From Brachypodius melanocephalos (lineage: Eukaryota; Chordata; Aves; Passeriformes; Pycnonotidae), in contig VZSR01003805.1 of NCBI GenBank assembly GCA_013398615.1, positions 3,949,728 to 4,013,727 of the forward strand: a stretch of DNA of 64,000 bases, in the 5' to 3' direction. A model generated the notes under the pieces. The model was not told the origin of the DNA, made no database searches, and worked only from the letters and a program-made list of their open reading frames with translations. Position numbers and translations under genes: made by a program. Positions 13,901 through 26,455 of this stretch are shown piece after piece. Positions within the stretch are counted from its first letter, which is position 1, and every line of letters starts with the position of its first letter.

Positions 13901-16900
13901 TCCAATTGCTTTGTGTTGCATTACATGTCCTAGGTCTCTTAACAGAGATACAATGCAAGTCAAAAAGGCTACGGAAAAACGTGAAGCAGCCCCCAGATCA
14001 GACAGTCAGTGAAGACAATGAAGGCCATGATGTGAAACAAGTAACTTCTACAACTAAAATATATAGGGTAAGAAAATTCTTGTAATAGGTCATACAATAC
14101 CGGTGACATGATTTTTATTAAATGAATCTAGTACAGTGAATGAAGGTTATTAAAAAAACCCACTGGAGCTACCTGTATTGATTAAAACTCCATCTTCCAC
14201 TAAGTCAAGGAAATATCTTGAGTGTAGAAGTAGTTCTGATATTTTTAGTCAAAATCCTGTAAGACATCTATATGCAGTATTTTTTCTGAGGTACATGTAT
14301 CACATACAGTGAGGTGTGATACTAAAACTTGAACATACTTCGTTATTTGCTAAACATTTCCTTATTTCTGATAATTAATCACACAAACCTATGCAGTTTA
14401 AAAACATTATACACCTCTCCTCTGTAAAAGCCTCAGTGACAAGCAAATCTCTCATCTGCTTGGTCTCCAAACAGTGAAAAATAGATGTATAGCTTTTGCC
14501 TACTTCATTACTATGACTGCATTTCATGATGGACTTTTTTTCCTTTTTCTTTTTCTTTTTTTTTTTTTTTTTGCCAGTATAGGAGAAGGTAGAATTTACC
14601 CCAGAACAGCAGAAACTTCTTGATTATATTATGGATTCATACAGTAAACAACAAATACCCCAGGAGGTGTCCAAAAAATTGGTAAGGATATTGACAAATT
14701 CATTTTTGAAACATTGATAATTAAGCTGAGGATTACAAGGCAAAAAGTATTTGTAGTCAGCAGAAGTAGGTGTAGTAAGTAGAGCAAACTCTGGGCTTAC
14801 ACTTAAAGTATGCTGAAAGTGGAGCAGAATCTCTCCCATTCAGCCAACAATTAGACCACATCTTTATCAAATTTAAATGTTAAGAGAAGTCTTTCAACTC
14901 TAGAAAAAGACTTGTATGATCAAATCTAACCTTTGCTGATTGGAGCTTTGTTTTTTCCATTGTCAGTGTAGGCAGTGATTCGAGTTTGACTTCCCGTCAA
15001 GCTTCCTTTCTGTAAAGACACCGGCCTGGAATCTTGAAAATATTTTCTATAGTAAAAGACACTGTCTGCTTCTTATGTTGCCTTCCAAAATACTTGGTTT
15101 TGACAACATTGCAGACGAATTACAGTGTTTAGTGGAACTCTTGCCTGATCCAGTCTAATAGTTCCTGTATTTTTTGCTCTTAAATATGAAATGTCAGTGA
15201 AAATTAACAGATTTTGTTTGGTTTGATTTTTGACAGTTGAACGAGGAATTCAGTGCTGAAGGAAATTTTCTGATTTTAACAGAAATGGCTACCAGTCATG
15301 TGCAGGTTCTTGTGGAATTCACTAAAAAACTACCAGGTATTTCCAGCGTGTTGGGGAAAATTTTGTCATTGCAACGCTTACGTGCCTTTCTGCTGCCTTT
15401 CGGCAACTTTTGTGCGTGTTTTAAAGATTATCTAAAAATGCCTGATTCTTCTACATATTGTTTAGATATTATATAAGGAAAATGTGCTTTGTGCTCAGAA
15501 GAATAGTAGACTGAACAATCCAAATTCTGCTATTCCAAGACGTGGCACCCTTTAGCTATTGACAAAGAAAATGATGAGAGAAGGAATTGTGTCTGTAGAG
15601 AGATTTTATTTTTATATATTGTTGCAGTGCCAAATAGTCTTTCTCTAAATTACCACTAACACTTGCTGGACTCTACCTCATTTCATTTTCTGCCTATCTA
15701 GCAATGCCTCTAGGTTATAACATCCACTGAATTGTGAGTCCCACACGAGAACTTTCTCTAGCTGGTGGCACCAATATTTATGGTCCTTGCATAGTGTGTT
15801 ATGGACAAGTGATGAAAATCTGAGTTTATTACCATTTTTTTAACTCTCAAGTTTATGTTATCTCAAGACTGAACACTGAGCATATGGTAGAGGCCCCCTC
15901 TAGCTAAGGAAGGTGCATTGAAACACTGAAAGCAGCACAGCAGTGGGAAAGGAGTGTAGAGAGCTCTGGTGGAAACACAACAAAAGATATGGAGCAGCAT
16001 CAGGTTAGACAAAATTGTCACTGTTGGTTATGCTACATCACACTTTGCTTATCCTCTAAAAGTCCCATGAACACTAAAATACGTGTGTAATCCTCATAAA
16101 CCTTGGGGAGGTTCAAATCAGTGTCATTTTCTGAAGTCCAGGTTTGAGTGTCTGCAGCACTTAACAACCCTACTGACATCAGCATCGTGGTTATGCAGAT
16201 GTGGGGCACCTCACAGGCAGGAATTTCAGGGCAGAAGGAAGTGGGAACTGTTTCTTTTGCTGCCTGACTTGTCTGTAATGTGTCCTCAGGCTTCCAAACC
16301 CTTGATCATGAGGACCAGATTGCTTTGCTGAAGGGCTCAGCAGTAGAAGCCATGTTCCTCCGTTCAGCTGAGATCTTCAGCAGGAAACTTCCCACAGGAC
16401 ACACTGTCCTTTTAGAGGAAAGAATTCGCAATAGTGGTAGGTACCTTGTTTAATGAGGCAAAGCCAGAGCACACCATTGCACTTCTGTGTCAGTATTTGG
16501 CCCTTGGGAAGTTAGTAAGATTGTTTGGTAGCATTGAGATAGATTTATCTGAATGTTGTTCTTCACATTAACTAGAGCAAATTTAACTGAGCCTTTGAGT
16601 CTAAAGTTCATAAGGTAAAGCGTTCTTTACAAGTACATTGCAACTATTATGAATAATGCTACGCCAAATAAACTTAGTGCATGTCTCCAATGATAAGTAT
16701 GAAAGAATGACGAGGAAGAACTATTACCATTTCAAATTGTTCATATAAAGTATTGGTAATTATGCTTTCAAAGACAATCCCTATAAGAAGAAAAGAAAAA
16801 AAAAAGATTTTAGGATGTTACTGAAGATGACTGAAGGCAAGCACCTATTCTTAGGCTTGTTCTGGTAAAATTGAACCACATTGAATAAGGTGCATAGAAG

Positions 16901-19900
16901 AATTATAAATACAGAAATGTTCTCAGTAGGTTTTTTGCTTCTTAAGGGCCATCGAAAGTTTGGTGACTGATAAATTCCACTGGTTCTAGACATAAATTGT
17001 AATAATTATGAAAAGCCAAATGGGGCTAGTTATTGTTTGTTCCTTAGAGCAGGCAAAGTTGTGTTGTACATTATTATGCATTCTTTGTGCTCCACCAATG
17101 CAATACTGAATGTTTTGCCTTTTTCTGCATTGACCAGCAAGCTTTATCCAACCTTCAGATACCTATCAATGAATATGCAAGTGGATCAACAATTCTGAAT
17201 AAGGGTGTCAGTCTATAGATTCTGGCTTCTGACTTTCCTTTTTAAGGATCAGAAGGAGAAGAGATAGAAGAACATGTAACCTCAGTATCAGTCGTGAAAA
17301 TGGGCTTGAACTCAGTTCAGAAAGCACTACTGATGTAAGCAAAATTAAGCCAGTATTTACATATTTGATTCACTGAAAAGGAGCCAGAAAACATGAGAAT
17401 AATTCACTAGCTGAACATATGTATTTATTTTGGCTTAGCACACTCATTTATAATTAGTAGTTGTTTATATTTCTTTCATTTTGATTGATTATAAGAGGGT
17501 ACTGTTTGATGGACTGGAAACAGTGACTTCCAAAGTGATATGAATAGCTTCTGGTCCAGGTTCTGCAGGCAGAGAAATATGCCAAGAAGGCCAGATATGT
17601 TTCCTGGAAACTGTAATAAGTTGTCATAGATCCAAATGTCTTCATTAAGAGATTTTTTAAAATTGGATTATAACCCACATTTTTGATAAAAATAGGTCTC
17701 GGAGAAATGAACCCATATGGCAACATGATTACAGAAAGCTTCTCTTCTCTAATCCGTACAATGAGTATGAAGCTTCTTTGTTCAGGGTATCAACAGTTCA
17801 TTCAAAAAAATCCCAAAAGCAAGGAAGACTTTAATCCAAAACATTACATAAACCATTATGTCACACCATTAATTTATCCTTAGTCATAATTTTAAAATAC
17901 TCTGTTAATTCTCTGCGACTATTGAATCCAGATGAGATGCAATATTACATTTTGCAAGTTTGTGCTTGACTTCATGGTAATGCAACTGGCTGGAATATTA
18001 CATTGTATCCTGCCTTAGTATTATTTACCTGTCATGTTGCAGATTTTATAAAAAGCATTTTGTATCATTTAGAACAACTCAGAAGAAATTTGCATAGAAA
18101 TTTAAAGACAAGTATCCAATGTGATAGATTTCCTGCAATTCTTTTTATTCTGTGGGGAAGAAAAAGAAAAGAAAAAGAAAAATTTTCTCCAGGGTAAATA
18201 AAAGCCAAATTCTTAGGCCAAAACCCCAGACTGAATAGTTGCCAAGAGCTGAAACACAATAACTTTTTAAAAGTGTATGCCTGTATAAATACAAATGTGC
18301 ATCTTCTTGTCCTTGGAAGAGGCTTTCAAGTTGAAGGCGTAAGAGGAAATACTGATGTTAGAACTTCCCCCTGTGTGTATTACAGGAGGATAATTATCGA
18401 GCTTACCACTGCGGACTGCATATTTTCTTTCTATTAATAGCCAAAATACATTAATAGCCAAACTTTTCCCACATATTTTATTTCTCTACTCAGTGCAAAT
18501 TCAAACTTATTTTAAAAAATTTTCCTTTGCTGCATTTAATGGGGCTGTGACAATTATAAAAGCAGCTTGTAAATCTTTGCATTTGTAGTTTAGTTACTGT
18601 TACTGGACCCATTTAACTTTTAAATAAATGAAACTTTGAAATAATTTTAAAATATCTACTACAGAAATAGCTTCCTTTTTTTGGCTTAAATCCTCATTGT
18701 TTTCATGTATCAAAGTTTAAACAAAATGAAAGAAAGGCATCCAAATTCTTCTGCCATCATTGTTTACACATACAACTTTCAATGATATTTCAATAATATG
18801 TAATATAAATCACAGTAAAATAAAATATTACAAATATTCAATATTAAAAATATTAAATATTATGCAGTTCACACCCCTTCATGTCATAGGACACAACACC
18901 AGGGCTCTAGGTTTCATAGTAGCCTGTGCCAAATGTGACATTAGAGTGGGAATGTAAGCGATCTTTTCCAGTCTTAAACAATAAGGACAAATGCTAATAC
19001 TAAAAGCTGCAGCTGCCCATTATCATGTTATAAAGTGGTCCAAGGGATAAGAATGGCCAGAAGAGATTAAACCCCTCTTCTTCCATATGCCTCACTGGAA
19101 AACAAACAAACACAGAAATATAAAAGGCTAAATGCAGCAAACTGAAACATACAAAGACAGTAGAGAGCATCAGAAGAAATTCAGTGATGGCTGAGTGGGA
19201 GTTTAAAAATCAAGTTTATAGGTAACAAATGAAAAAACAGCATCAGGATTATTTAAGGCTCCTAGTGAGGTCCTAAACATTGTCATGCCAGCAGCCATAA
19301 GTTATTGCTGTTAGTCAGAATTTCTGTCTGTATATTTTTAGGTACAGACTAAAGCCTGAATACCGCATAAATTCTATTGTCAAGCTTTGATGCCTGTATC
19401 CATAAAATCAGGGAGGGTGGTGCTGATCCTGCCTAAAAGTCACAAGCTGTCCAGATTTCTGTCACCTACCACTGTGTCCATTTTGAAGCTGCTCTCATGT
19501 ATTAATATTTATGTCTTCTCTGGTCTGATTGTATGGAATGTTTGGGGCTTTTTTCTGATAAGGAGTCAGAGATCTGGTGGTGATGACCTTTGAGCATTAC
19601 CAGCATTCATTTTCATTCTCATGCTGATGAGGTATACTTTTATTTCTCAGCTTGTGCATATTGCTCAAGTCCTGCTGCACCTCAGAGACTGCCTTTGTTT
19701 GGGGCCTGATGATCCTTCTCCATAAGCCATTATGAAATTCTTGCATTAGGTGCTCCTGTGATTGAAATCCTCTCCTATGTGCACCCTAATATTGAGACTT
19801 AATGAGAAATACAGACTTTTATTTAATGTTACTGAGATTCGATGCCGTTTACTCATCTTATTTGATGCTTCAGTATGCATATACCATATTGTGATTGACT

Positions 19901-22900
19901 GATTCTGTGAAAGGCTGACATTCTAGTAAATTAATGCTTACTGTTATTTTGAAAGCAAATTCTCCCCATTATTGAGCAATACGGTATTTTTAAAAAAACA
20001 GAGCTGAGATACAGAAATTTTTCTCTGTGAGCATTTGCAGTGCATTTTGCTAAAGATATCAGGTTTCAGCAGTCATGAAAAGACAGAGATTTTTGTTTCG
20101 TCATTTTACTCTACAGAGCAGTTCTAGGAATTTGAGTATTGGGAAATAAAATACTGATATTGACAGAAAGGGAAGAATCTGGACCCAAATTTTAAGTTGG
20201 TAGCAGGACCTCTGACATTGTGAAATACACTGCTGTCTTCCTGGATGGGTTACAGGTGCTAAAGTACACTTAGATCCAAGGAAAAAAAAAGCAAATAGCC
20301 GCACTTTCAAAGCATTGGCAAGAGGCCACCTTTTGCCATTGAATGTGGGATACAAAGTTCCCATTGATTTGGATAAGAGGCTCCTGCAACTAAAAGCAAA
20401 GTTTGGTATTGGAACATGGATACCTAATAATTTCCATTGCCCATGTCTTTTATAATTTGGTTATTAGTACTGAGTAGGGGTGGTTCTTCAAATCCCTCTT
20501 GTGCTGGGGTTTCTGATGTGTCCAAAGTGTCCAACCCTCCAAATGGTCATTTGCATCCTCGTGGAAGGAGACACATCATCCTGTGACTCAAGGCAAAACT
20601 GGCACAATGACCAAAACATTTAAAAATTTAGACAACTCTAAATTGGAAAATATAGGAAAGGGCTTTTTTGTTCACACACCTTTCCTGCACAATCTACCAC
20701 ACCGAGTCATCCAGTGCTAGGTACCTGAAGCACAAATAAAGTTGCTAAAATTATTTCAGTCATATCCACAGAATAGATCTATACCCATGAAAGCAAGAGC
20801 AGATGTCAGGGACCCAATCTCTTTTCTTCTGCATAAGTGTGCTTCTTCAGGCCAAAAGTTTTTTTAGACTTTGCCTATGCAGTGCGGATGCTGCTACTGT
20901 GTGCCAGACCACATTTGTCTCTTGACTGCAGGCATTCAGGCCACTGCTAAAGGAGGGTATGAGGAAAGGTCATTTGCACCCTCCTTACCGGCATGGTTTG
21001 TTGTTTTGTTGGGTTTTTTAAAACTGAGGTTTCTTTGCTTGCAACTATGACTTAAGAGAGGTCCTATGGATTGTTTTAAAAAAGATGGGGGTTCGGTACT
21101 TGGTTGTGAGTTCTATCAACACATGCTAACATCTCATTTAAGTTGGCCGTTTAACCCCTCCAAGATACTGGCAGACAGAAAGTATGTGCCTGTGCTCTGG
21201 TGCGTCTTCTCTCCTGGCTAGATATTCCCCTGATTTGGCACTCAGCATCAAGGGGTTGAATTTGGTCAATGTTTAAAGAGCCACTGATGCATTTGAATAG
21301 CTCAGAAGGGAGAGCTAATATGCAGCATGAAAAGCAGTTCTGGTAGATGGAATAATGTGAAAGATAAAATGTAAGTTTGTGAGTAATTAGAATATTTTAT
21401 TTGCATAAAGCAGCTACTAATATACCCTTGGTTTCATATTCACTAACACCTCAATGTTTATCAAGAAAAAATGATCTCTATCTACATTAATAACACAATG
21501 CTAGTTACTGTTAATTAGCATTTAATTTCAAGCTTTCTTCTTGCAATAGAATAATTATTCAGTTTTGCAGAATGGCCAAAATAGAAGAAAGAATGCTGTC
21601 TCAAAAAGCTGGCAATACAGACTTGATATCACAGTAAACACATGTATTCCAGGATTATGTTAAACAGATTCATGGCCTGAAACTGCAGACCTTATGAAGG
21701 TATCAGTCATCTTACCTTTAAAGACAAATCATAGCAACAAAACTGTAAAAAAGACAAGGCCTAAAGTAATGATGTCTTGAACTACAGATGTGGATGAACT
21801 TGTGCACGTGAGGGATGTTGAATGAGTAATGTTCATGGGTTAAATCTCCTCTAGTTTGATGCTGAAAAGCTGCACTTGGTAAAGCTTGTATTTCCCACTG
21901 ACCACGCTTGGATTTACAGCCAGACATGCACGAACACAACGAAATAATCCCACGATCTGCAGTATTTTCTGCAGGTGGCTGAGTTTGGTTAGGTAGGAAT
22001 ACATATAATGCAGAAGGATGCCCAATGACACATGAAGGATAAGCACGTTCCTACTGCCGTAGTCCTCCATGAAAGAGGGTTTTTGAAACATTTTTGAAGA
22101 TAGTTAGAAAGGAGACACAATAGTGCAGTGACCAGGAAACTCTGCCTGCCTGCCAGCACTGTGCAGGGCTCTTGTCTGATCTAAATAAAGAGGATTAGGC
22201 AGAACTAACTTTTCTGTTCTCAGTGAGGCCAGAAATACAATTTCATCTATTTGGGGGTTTTTTCCTTTTCTTTCTTTTTTTTTTTTTTTTCACTTTTGAG
22301 CTATAACTTGTAGTAATGACATTGAGAAAATCATGTAACTAATTTCTTCTTTAGCTTTTCCAGTTACAAACACCAAATCACCTTTAGTTCTTGTCCTGAT
22401 AATCTGAATTGAAGTGGCAACATCTCATACAGTAGCTAGGAAAAAACAAGAACTATAAACATCTGTTTCCTATGTTTCCTGCTTTTTTCCCCCCTTTCTG
22501 TTGGAGCTTATTAAATCCAAACCGAAGCGTTTACAATCACATTAGAAAACAGCCCCCTCTTGTGACAGAAAAGCAATTTGTGTAATGTGCACTTGGGAAG
22601 ATGAAGTAATAGCGGGGAAATTCCGGCATGGGTGAGATGACAGCAAAACTCAGAGAAAATATTCCATTACCCTAGTTCCAAAATTGCTCATTTTTCACGG
22701 ATTTTTTTCATAATTGTCTTGTGACATATATCAGTTTAAAAACTTTGAAGTTCTGTTCTCCTTAGGAAAAGTGGTAAATCACTTGCATTGTTCAAACATC
22801 CCTTTTTTACTCCCTTTCATCTCTATGGTTTTAGTTCTCTGTTTGCAGTGCACTAATACAGAGTTCTCTGCAGCAATTTCATTTGCTTTCACATCTATAC

Positions 22901-25900
22901 TCATTTTTTGCTTCACCCTTCCATATTTAATGTTAGCTTATAAGATTTCTGGTCAGGGATTGTTTCACTACATGCTTAGGCATTGTCTGGACCTGCATTA
23001 GTTTTTCCACTTCTGCTATATAGTCAACAGGATTTGAGGAGTTTGGGGGTCACCAAAAATAATGAATTAATCCAGCTGAAAGCTAACCTGACCTTTGAAA
23101 GAAAAAAGAGAAAAAAATCTTCAAATTATGACTGTGAGAAACAAATGACGGGAGTTTTAGTCATAGCCCACTTCCTACCGCTTCTTGTTTTCTGTCAAGA
23201 TGATTGTGCCCAGTGGCACGATACCTTGCACAGAGAATTTTAAAAATATCAAGTTTGTCTTGCCTTTTTCTCATGTTGTTGCTGAGCTACTCATTTCCAT
23301 GAAAGGAATTCATTTGCTCTGCTTTAGGGCCCCGCTTTTTACTTCTTTTTTTTCCTTACTTTTATGCAAACATTAAGACTTTGCTGTGTTATATATATGT
23401 GCTACTTACATGTTATAAGGAACCTTGGCATTTAAAACCACCCAAGAGAGAGAAAGGTGGTCTGGCCAAAAGTTAGCAATAACAAGTATTCAAAATTTTA
23501 AGTAGTTAACACTGATGACTAACAACATAATCCTTGTAGCACATTAGAGGCTATGACTGTTGTTGCTGTGTAAGAAGGTCCAGCCATGTTACTAACTTCT
23601 ACAGGACAAGCTGACCCTCATCATATATATCCCCTTAATTGACTTAGACTCAGTAGTATTGAACTCATCACAGAAACAAGATTTGTGGCTTGTAATCTGT
23701 GGACATAATTTGCTCATGTCATGTGTTTAAACACATGACTCAGCTATAAAATAAACCACACCCTTCAAGACCATTCTTTCACTGTTGGGACACATAACTA
23801 TTCCACTGCTTGAAGTAAATTCACTGTCACAGCAAAACGTGGCTGTTTCATAGTTGAGTCAAGTGACTTCATGTTTCCTTTCTTTGAGTTCCACCTGCTG
23901 AGTTTCAGCTTGAATTTTGCCTACTGCAGGCACTCCAAACCTCACTAGTCCTGAACTTCAGCTTCATGTTGTACACAACACTCAAACTCACATTAATTCA
24001 TGTGGTTTCCAAAGCAAGTGATAAAGACTTCTAGAACAGCTCAAAATTAAGATTAAATGTACAAGAGATCCCATGGCCCTCATCTGTGGGAGCCAAGGAG
24101 GTTTCCAAGCATTCAGCCAAGGAAGGCCAAAAGGCTCTTGCTGCAGAGCCACTGCTTTGGATATCTACACTGCTTCAGAGCTGTGAGCAGCTGCTGTCAA
24201 TAGTTTAGTGTCTGCTCTGAGTGACTCACGTATCATTTGAAAAAGGAGTAATTGTGATGTCGCAGGACTTCTCTTTTACACCAAAGAGCAGGATGGAGTA
24301 CATCTGTAATTTAAGGTTAACTAAGAACATTGTGATCTGATGACAAAGTCAGCAAGAAGAAGTTCCATTGGCATGCCTTAGTCTGGAAACCACAAAGGCT
24401 TCTGCTGATGGTGAGAGAATCACATGATCCCATTCTTAAATAGGCCTGGATTTTAGCTATTTTTTGCTCTGTATTTTATAATACATTATTTTATGCTTTA
24501 AGGTAGTAATAGTTGCAAGCAAGTTGATCTTGGACTACAGATAATCCTCGACCTAATGAAAGTTTCAGGCTACACAAAAGGAGTAATTAAGTGTCCTTAT
24601 GGAGACAGCTGAAGCAACCGTGCAAGGCAGTTACCTGTAGAGTTGGGCTGGAATTAAACCATATACCCTGAGAGATTTCCATATAACTAATGCAGAGACA
24701 GGGAACAGAGAGTCTGCTTTGCAAAGAGGATTACCAGCAGGAAACCATGCATGAGGGTCATCCTGAAGAGCCAGATGAACAAACCTGCAGAGTAAAATGA
24801 ATTGTTTGAAAGAAAGACTTTAAAACCACGCAAAAAGAAATTTCCAGTGCTTGCCTGTGTCTAGTTTGCCCTGGAAAACAAGGATGTGCTTGTATTTTGT
24901 AACTAATTAATTTGCATCATGATTTCTGTAGTAGATTTCTCCCACCAAGACAGTCAACATGAAATATGAAATAATTGCTGTGTAGCAATAAACCAGAGTG
25001 CTTCAATAATTAAGACGTACTATAACTATTTTTTCACTCTCCCAGGTATCTCAGATGAATTCATAACTCCCATGTTTAATTTTTATAAAAGTATTGGAGA
25101 GCTGAAGATGACACAAGAAGAATATGCACTGCTCACAGCCATAGTTATCCTGTCTCCAGGTAACTTCTCAACCAGAAACAAATATTAGTGGTTCTGGAAA
25201 GAAAGCATGAGGACCCTGATGTGAGATTTGTAAAAACTTGCATTCTACATGGAGTAAGTGAATGTGCATGCTCATTCTGTATATTCAGTTGTTAAACTGA
25301 ACAAGCACATAAATACAAACTCCAAATGTCCTGCTACATCATTTGGTTTTGAATACAGGGAAGAAACTGCTTAAATAATGTGCTTTTAAAAATTATGGGT
25401 ATCTCTTCACTACTTAGCAAAACAGGCTTTTCCTTCAGAAAACCCCAAGTGTGGCTACCAGCACATCACCACTGACCATTGTGGAATGCCACATATTTCA
25501 GAGGGAAATTGGGAAAACCTATAACTTAAAATAGAGTATGGCAATGAAGGTCTTCAGACTTTATCAGGAGGTTTGCAAATCAGGGTTCATGAAAGATGGG
25601 AAGTTGAAGTGTTTCCATCACTCTTTGAGGCAGTGTGTCTCAGGAAATTTTTTACACCAAAAATCCCATCTCTTTTCCTCCCAATCCAAGTATCCAAACA
25701 CATGCTTCCATATGAACAAAATAAAAAGACGAGTATTTTCTAACAAAGAAATTTAATCTGAGGATGAAGATGCTTGAATTTCACCCCAGTGACCTGCTTG
25801 CACACTCTTCTCTACTGACTAAATTCCCCAGGAGCAGTACACATCCAAGAACTTAGGGTGTTGCTCAGTTTTTGCAATGCATTACAAGATGTACTCTGGT

Positions 25901-26455
25901 GCAGAACTACATGGAGAGATGATGATAGAACTCCAGTGAAACATTTCAGAGTTATAACATTTCAGTTTTTGAGAAGGTTAAAAGTTTTCACTAGCCAGAA
26001 GTGGGATGCTTACATGAAAACCCTTAAGAAAACTAAAGTATTAAACATCTTTATTTCATATTAATTTGAAAATAAATATACTTTGTAGGTATGAACATCA
26101 GTAACCAGTGTAAATATTTGAATATTTTAATGTGAACTTACCAGTGTAAATAATTGCAATGTATCAGAGCATACATATATTTGCTAATCACTTCTTTTCT
26201 TTAAAACCGTAATCAGATCGACAATACATAAAGGACAGAGATTCTGTGGAAAGGCTTCAAGAGCCACTGCTTGATATTCTACAAAAAGTCTGCAAACTTC
26301 ACCACCCAGATAACCCTCAACATTTTGCATGTCTTCTGGGTCGTCTCACAGAATTACGGACATTTAACCATCATCATGCGGAAATGCTGATGTCGTGGAG
26401 AGTGAATGATCACAAATTCACACCTCTTCTCTGTGAGATCTGGGATGTGCAGTGA
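4597..26455 (+). CDS. NR1H4: Bile acid receptor FXR (NR1H4), 3' eight coding exons
   Basis: Nuclear receptor of the NR1H group. In the known family it binds bile acids, pairs with RXR on inverted-repeat response elements in the nucleus, and controls bile-acid, lipid and glucose genes. Eight exons (4597-4959, 10241-10393, 13934-14067, 14583-14681, 15237-15336, 16290-16436, 25046-25159, 26217-26455) have GT/AG borders and join in frame: 2 nt completing a Gly codon, then 448 codons and TGA. Numbering from the first complete codon: N-terminal region 1-98; C4 zinc finger 1 with Cys99/102/116/119; finger 2 with Cys135/141/151/154; hinge about 165-215; ligand-binding domain about 217-448, ending in the AF-2 helix PLLCEIWDVQ. 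The length from this point matches human FXR (449 codons) to within one residue. The alternative first coding exons known in mammals (two promoters) were not found upstream in the window, so the 5' end lies outside it or in sequence I could not recognise. Identity is near certain from the sequence. Confidence 0.97.
5018..5041. repeat. (TTTG)n microsatellite
   Basis: About six tandem TTTG units shortly downstream of the exon w1 donor. Confidence 0.9.
7146..7160. repeat. (TA)n microsatellite
   Basis: Short run of alternating T and A inside the first NR1H4 intron of the window. Confidence 0.8.
7440..7499 (+). mobile_element. Degraded CR1 3' tail
   Basis: The stretch reading TTCAAGACCTCTTTCAACCC then AAGCCATTCTACAACTCTAT resembles the CR1 end (GATCTTTAAGGTCCCTTCCA, AACCATTCTATGATTCTAT) with several changes. 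It is probably an old copy. Confidence 0.6.
10241..10393 (+). CDS. NR1H4: NR1H4 exon w2: zinc finger 2, with alternative MYTG donor
   Basis: The acceptor is TCGTGCAG. The exon encodes [20 protein letters not shown] onward, with finger 2 spaced Cys-x5-Cys-x9-Cys-x2-Cys. It ends ...LAECMYT with a split Gly. A second in-frame GT donor lies 12 nt upstream at 10382. Its use removes Met-Tyr-Thr-Gly, the known FXR alpha1/alpha2 splice difference. Both donors fit the next exon in frame. Confidence 0.97.
10382..10393 (+). other. NR1H4: Alternative 5' splice-site segment of NR1H4 (MYTG insert)
   Basis: The 12 nt GTATGTATACAG lie between two GT donors (10382 and 10394). The upstream donor, GTATGT, is a good consensus site. 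Retention adds Met-Tyr-Thr-Gly between DNA-binding domain and hinge. In mammals this choice is known to change DNA-binding and target preference of FXR isoforms. The frame is kept either way. Confidence 0.85.
10394..13933 (+). other. NR1H4: NR1H4 intron between exons w2 and w3
   Basis: 3.5-kb intron. It contains a (GAAA)n microsatellite at 12941-12967. No further gene or recognisable transposon was seen. Confidence 0.9.
12941..12967. repeat. (GAAA)n microsatellite
   Basis: About six to seven AGAA/GAAA units in a row on the + strand, making a short purine-only tract in the intron. Confidence 0.9.
13934..14067 (+). CDS. NR1H4: NR1H4 exon w3: hinge
   Basis: The acceptor is TCCTAG and the donor AGG|GTAAGA. 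The exon encodes LTEIQCKSKRLRKNV followed by an acidic linker and VTSTTKIYR. The basic KSKRLRK block is the C-terminal extension of the DNA-binding domain. Human FXR has SCR where this copy has IYR at the exon end. Confidence 0.96.
14534..14582 (+). promoter_or_regulatory. NR1H4: Long pyrimidine tract with tandem AG acceptors (NR1H4 intron)
   Basis: An almost uninterrupted T/C tract of about 38 nt is followed by GCCAG (AG at 14576-14577) and then TATAG (AG at 14581-14582). Only the second AG keeps the reading frame. The first would add 5 nt and soon bring a stop codon (TAG at 14590-14592). Confidence 0.7.
14583..14681 (+). CDS. NR1H4: NR1H4 exon w4: start of ligand-binding domain
   Basis: Encodes EKVEFTPEQQKLLDYIMDSY and on to VSKKL, matching helix 1 of the FXR ligand-binding domain. 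The frame requires the AG at 14581-14582. A stronger-looking CAG stands 5 nt upstream, directly after a pyrimidine tract of about 38 nt, and its use would shift the frame. The donor is TTG|GTAAGG. Confidence 0.95.
15237..15336 (+). CDS. NR1H4: NR1H4 exon w5: ligand-binding domain
   Basis: The acceptor is TTGACAG and the donor CCAG|GTATTT. The exon encodes LNEEFSAEGNFLILTEMATS, then HVQVLVEFTKKLP and a split Gly. This is the helix 3 region, including the nuclear-receptor signature start VEFTKKLPGF, and is almost identical to human FXR. Confidence 0.97.
16290..16436 (+). CDS. NR1H4: NR1H4 exon w6: ligand-binding domain
   Basis: The acceptor is TCCTCAG and the donor AGTG|GTAGGT. The exon encodes FQTLDHEDQIALLKGSAVEA and continues through MFLRSAEIF to LLEERIRNS with a split Gly. 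It covers helices 4-6; the Met and Arg of MFLRSAE are bile-acid contact positions in the family. A donor flanked by GTAGGTAC is present. Confidence 0.97.
16437..25045 (+). other. NR1H4: Large NR1H4 intron (8.6 kb)
   Basis: AT-rich intron between exons w6 and w7. I found no recognisable transposon, exon or RNA gene in it. The short ORFs (for example 22714-23001 and 22983-23243) have no family features and lack exon-like borders. Confidence 0.85.
25046..25159 (+). CDS. NR1H4: NR1H4 exon w7: ligand-binding domain
   Basis: The acceptor is TCCCAG and the donor CCAG|GTAACT. The exon encodes ISDEFITPMFNFYKSIGELK and then MTQEEYALLTAIVILSP with a split Asp. It follows the longest intron seen here (8.6 kb). 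Confidence 0.97.
25160..26216 (+). other. NR1H4: Last NR1H4 intron
   Basis: 1.06-kb intron, GTAACT...AATCAG, separating w7 from the terminal coding exon. Nothing else was identified. Confidence 0.9.
26217..26455 (+). CDS. NR1H4: NR1H4 terminal coding exon w8 with AF-2 helix
   Basis: The acceptor is AATCAG. The exon encodes RQYIKDRDSVERLQEPLLDI, then the helix 10 stretch PQHFACLLGRLTELRTFNHH, and ends MLMSWRVNDHKFTPLLCEIWDVQ with TGA at 26453-26455. The coactivator-binding AF-2 helix and the C terminus are unchanged from human. Confidence 0.97.

Larger units (their letters stand above)
14068..16289 (+). other. NR1H4: NR1H4 short introns around exons w4 and w5
   Basis: Introns 14068-14582, 14682-15236 and 15337-16289 separate w3, w4, w5 and w6. 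All start GT and end AG. Apart from the pyrimidine tract at 14534-14572 I see nothing else in them. Confidence 0.9.

Noticed and set aside
22714..23243. ORFs in the large NR1H4 intron as a nested gene
   Set aside because: Low-complexity, hydrophobic translation of T-rich DNA with no family features.
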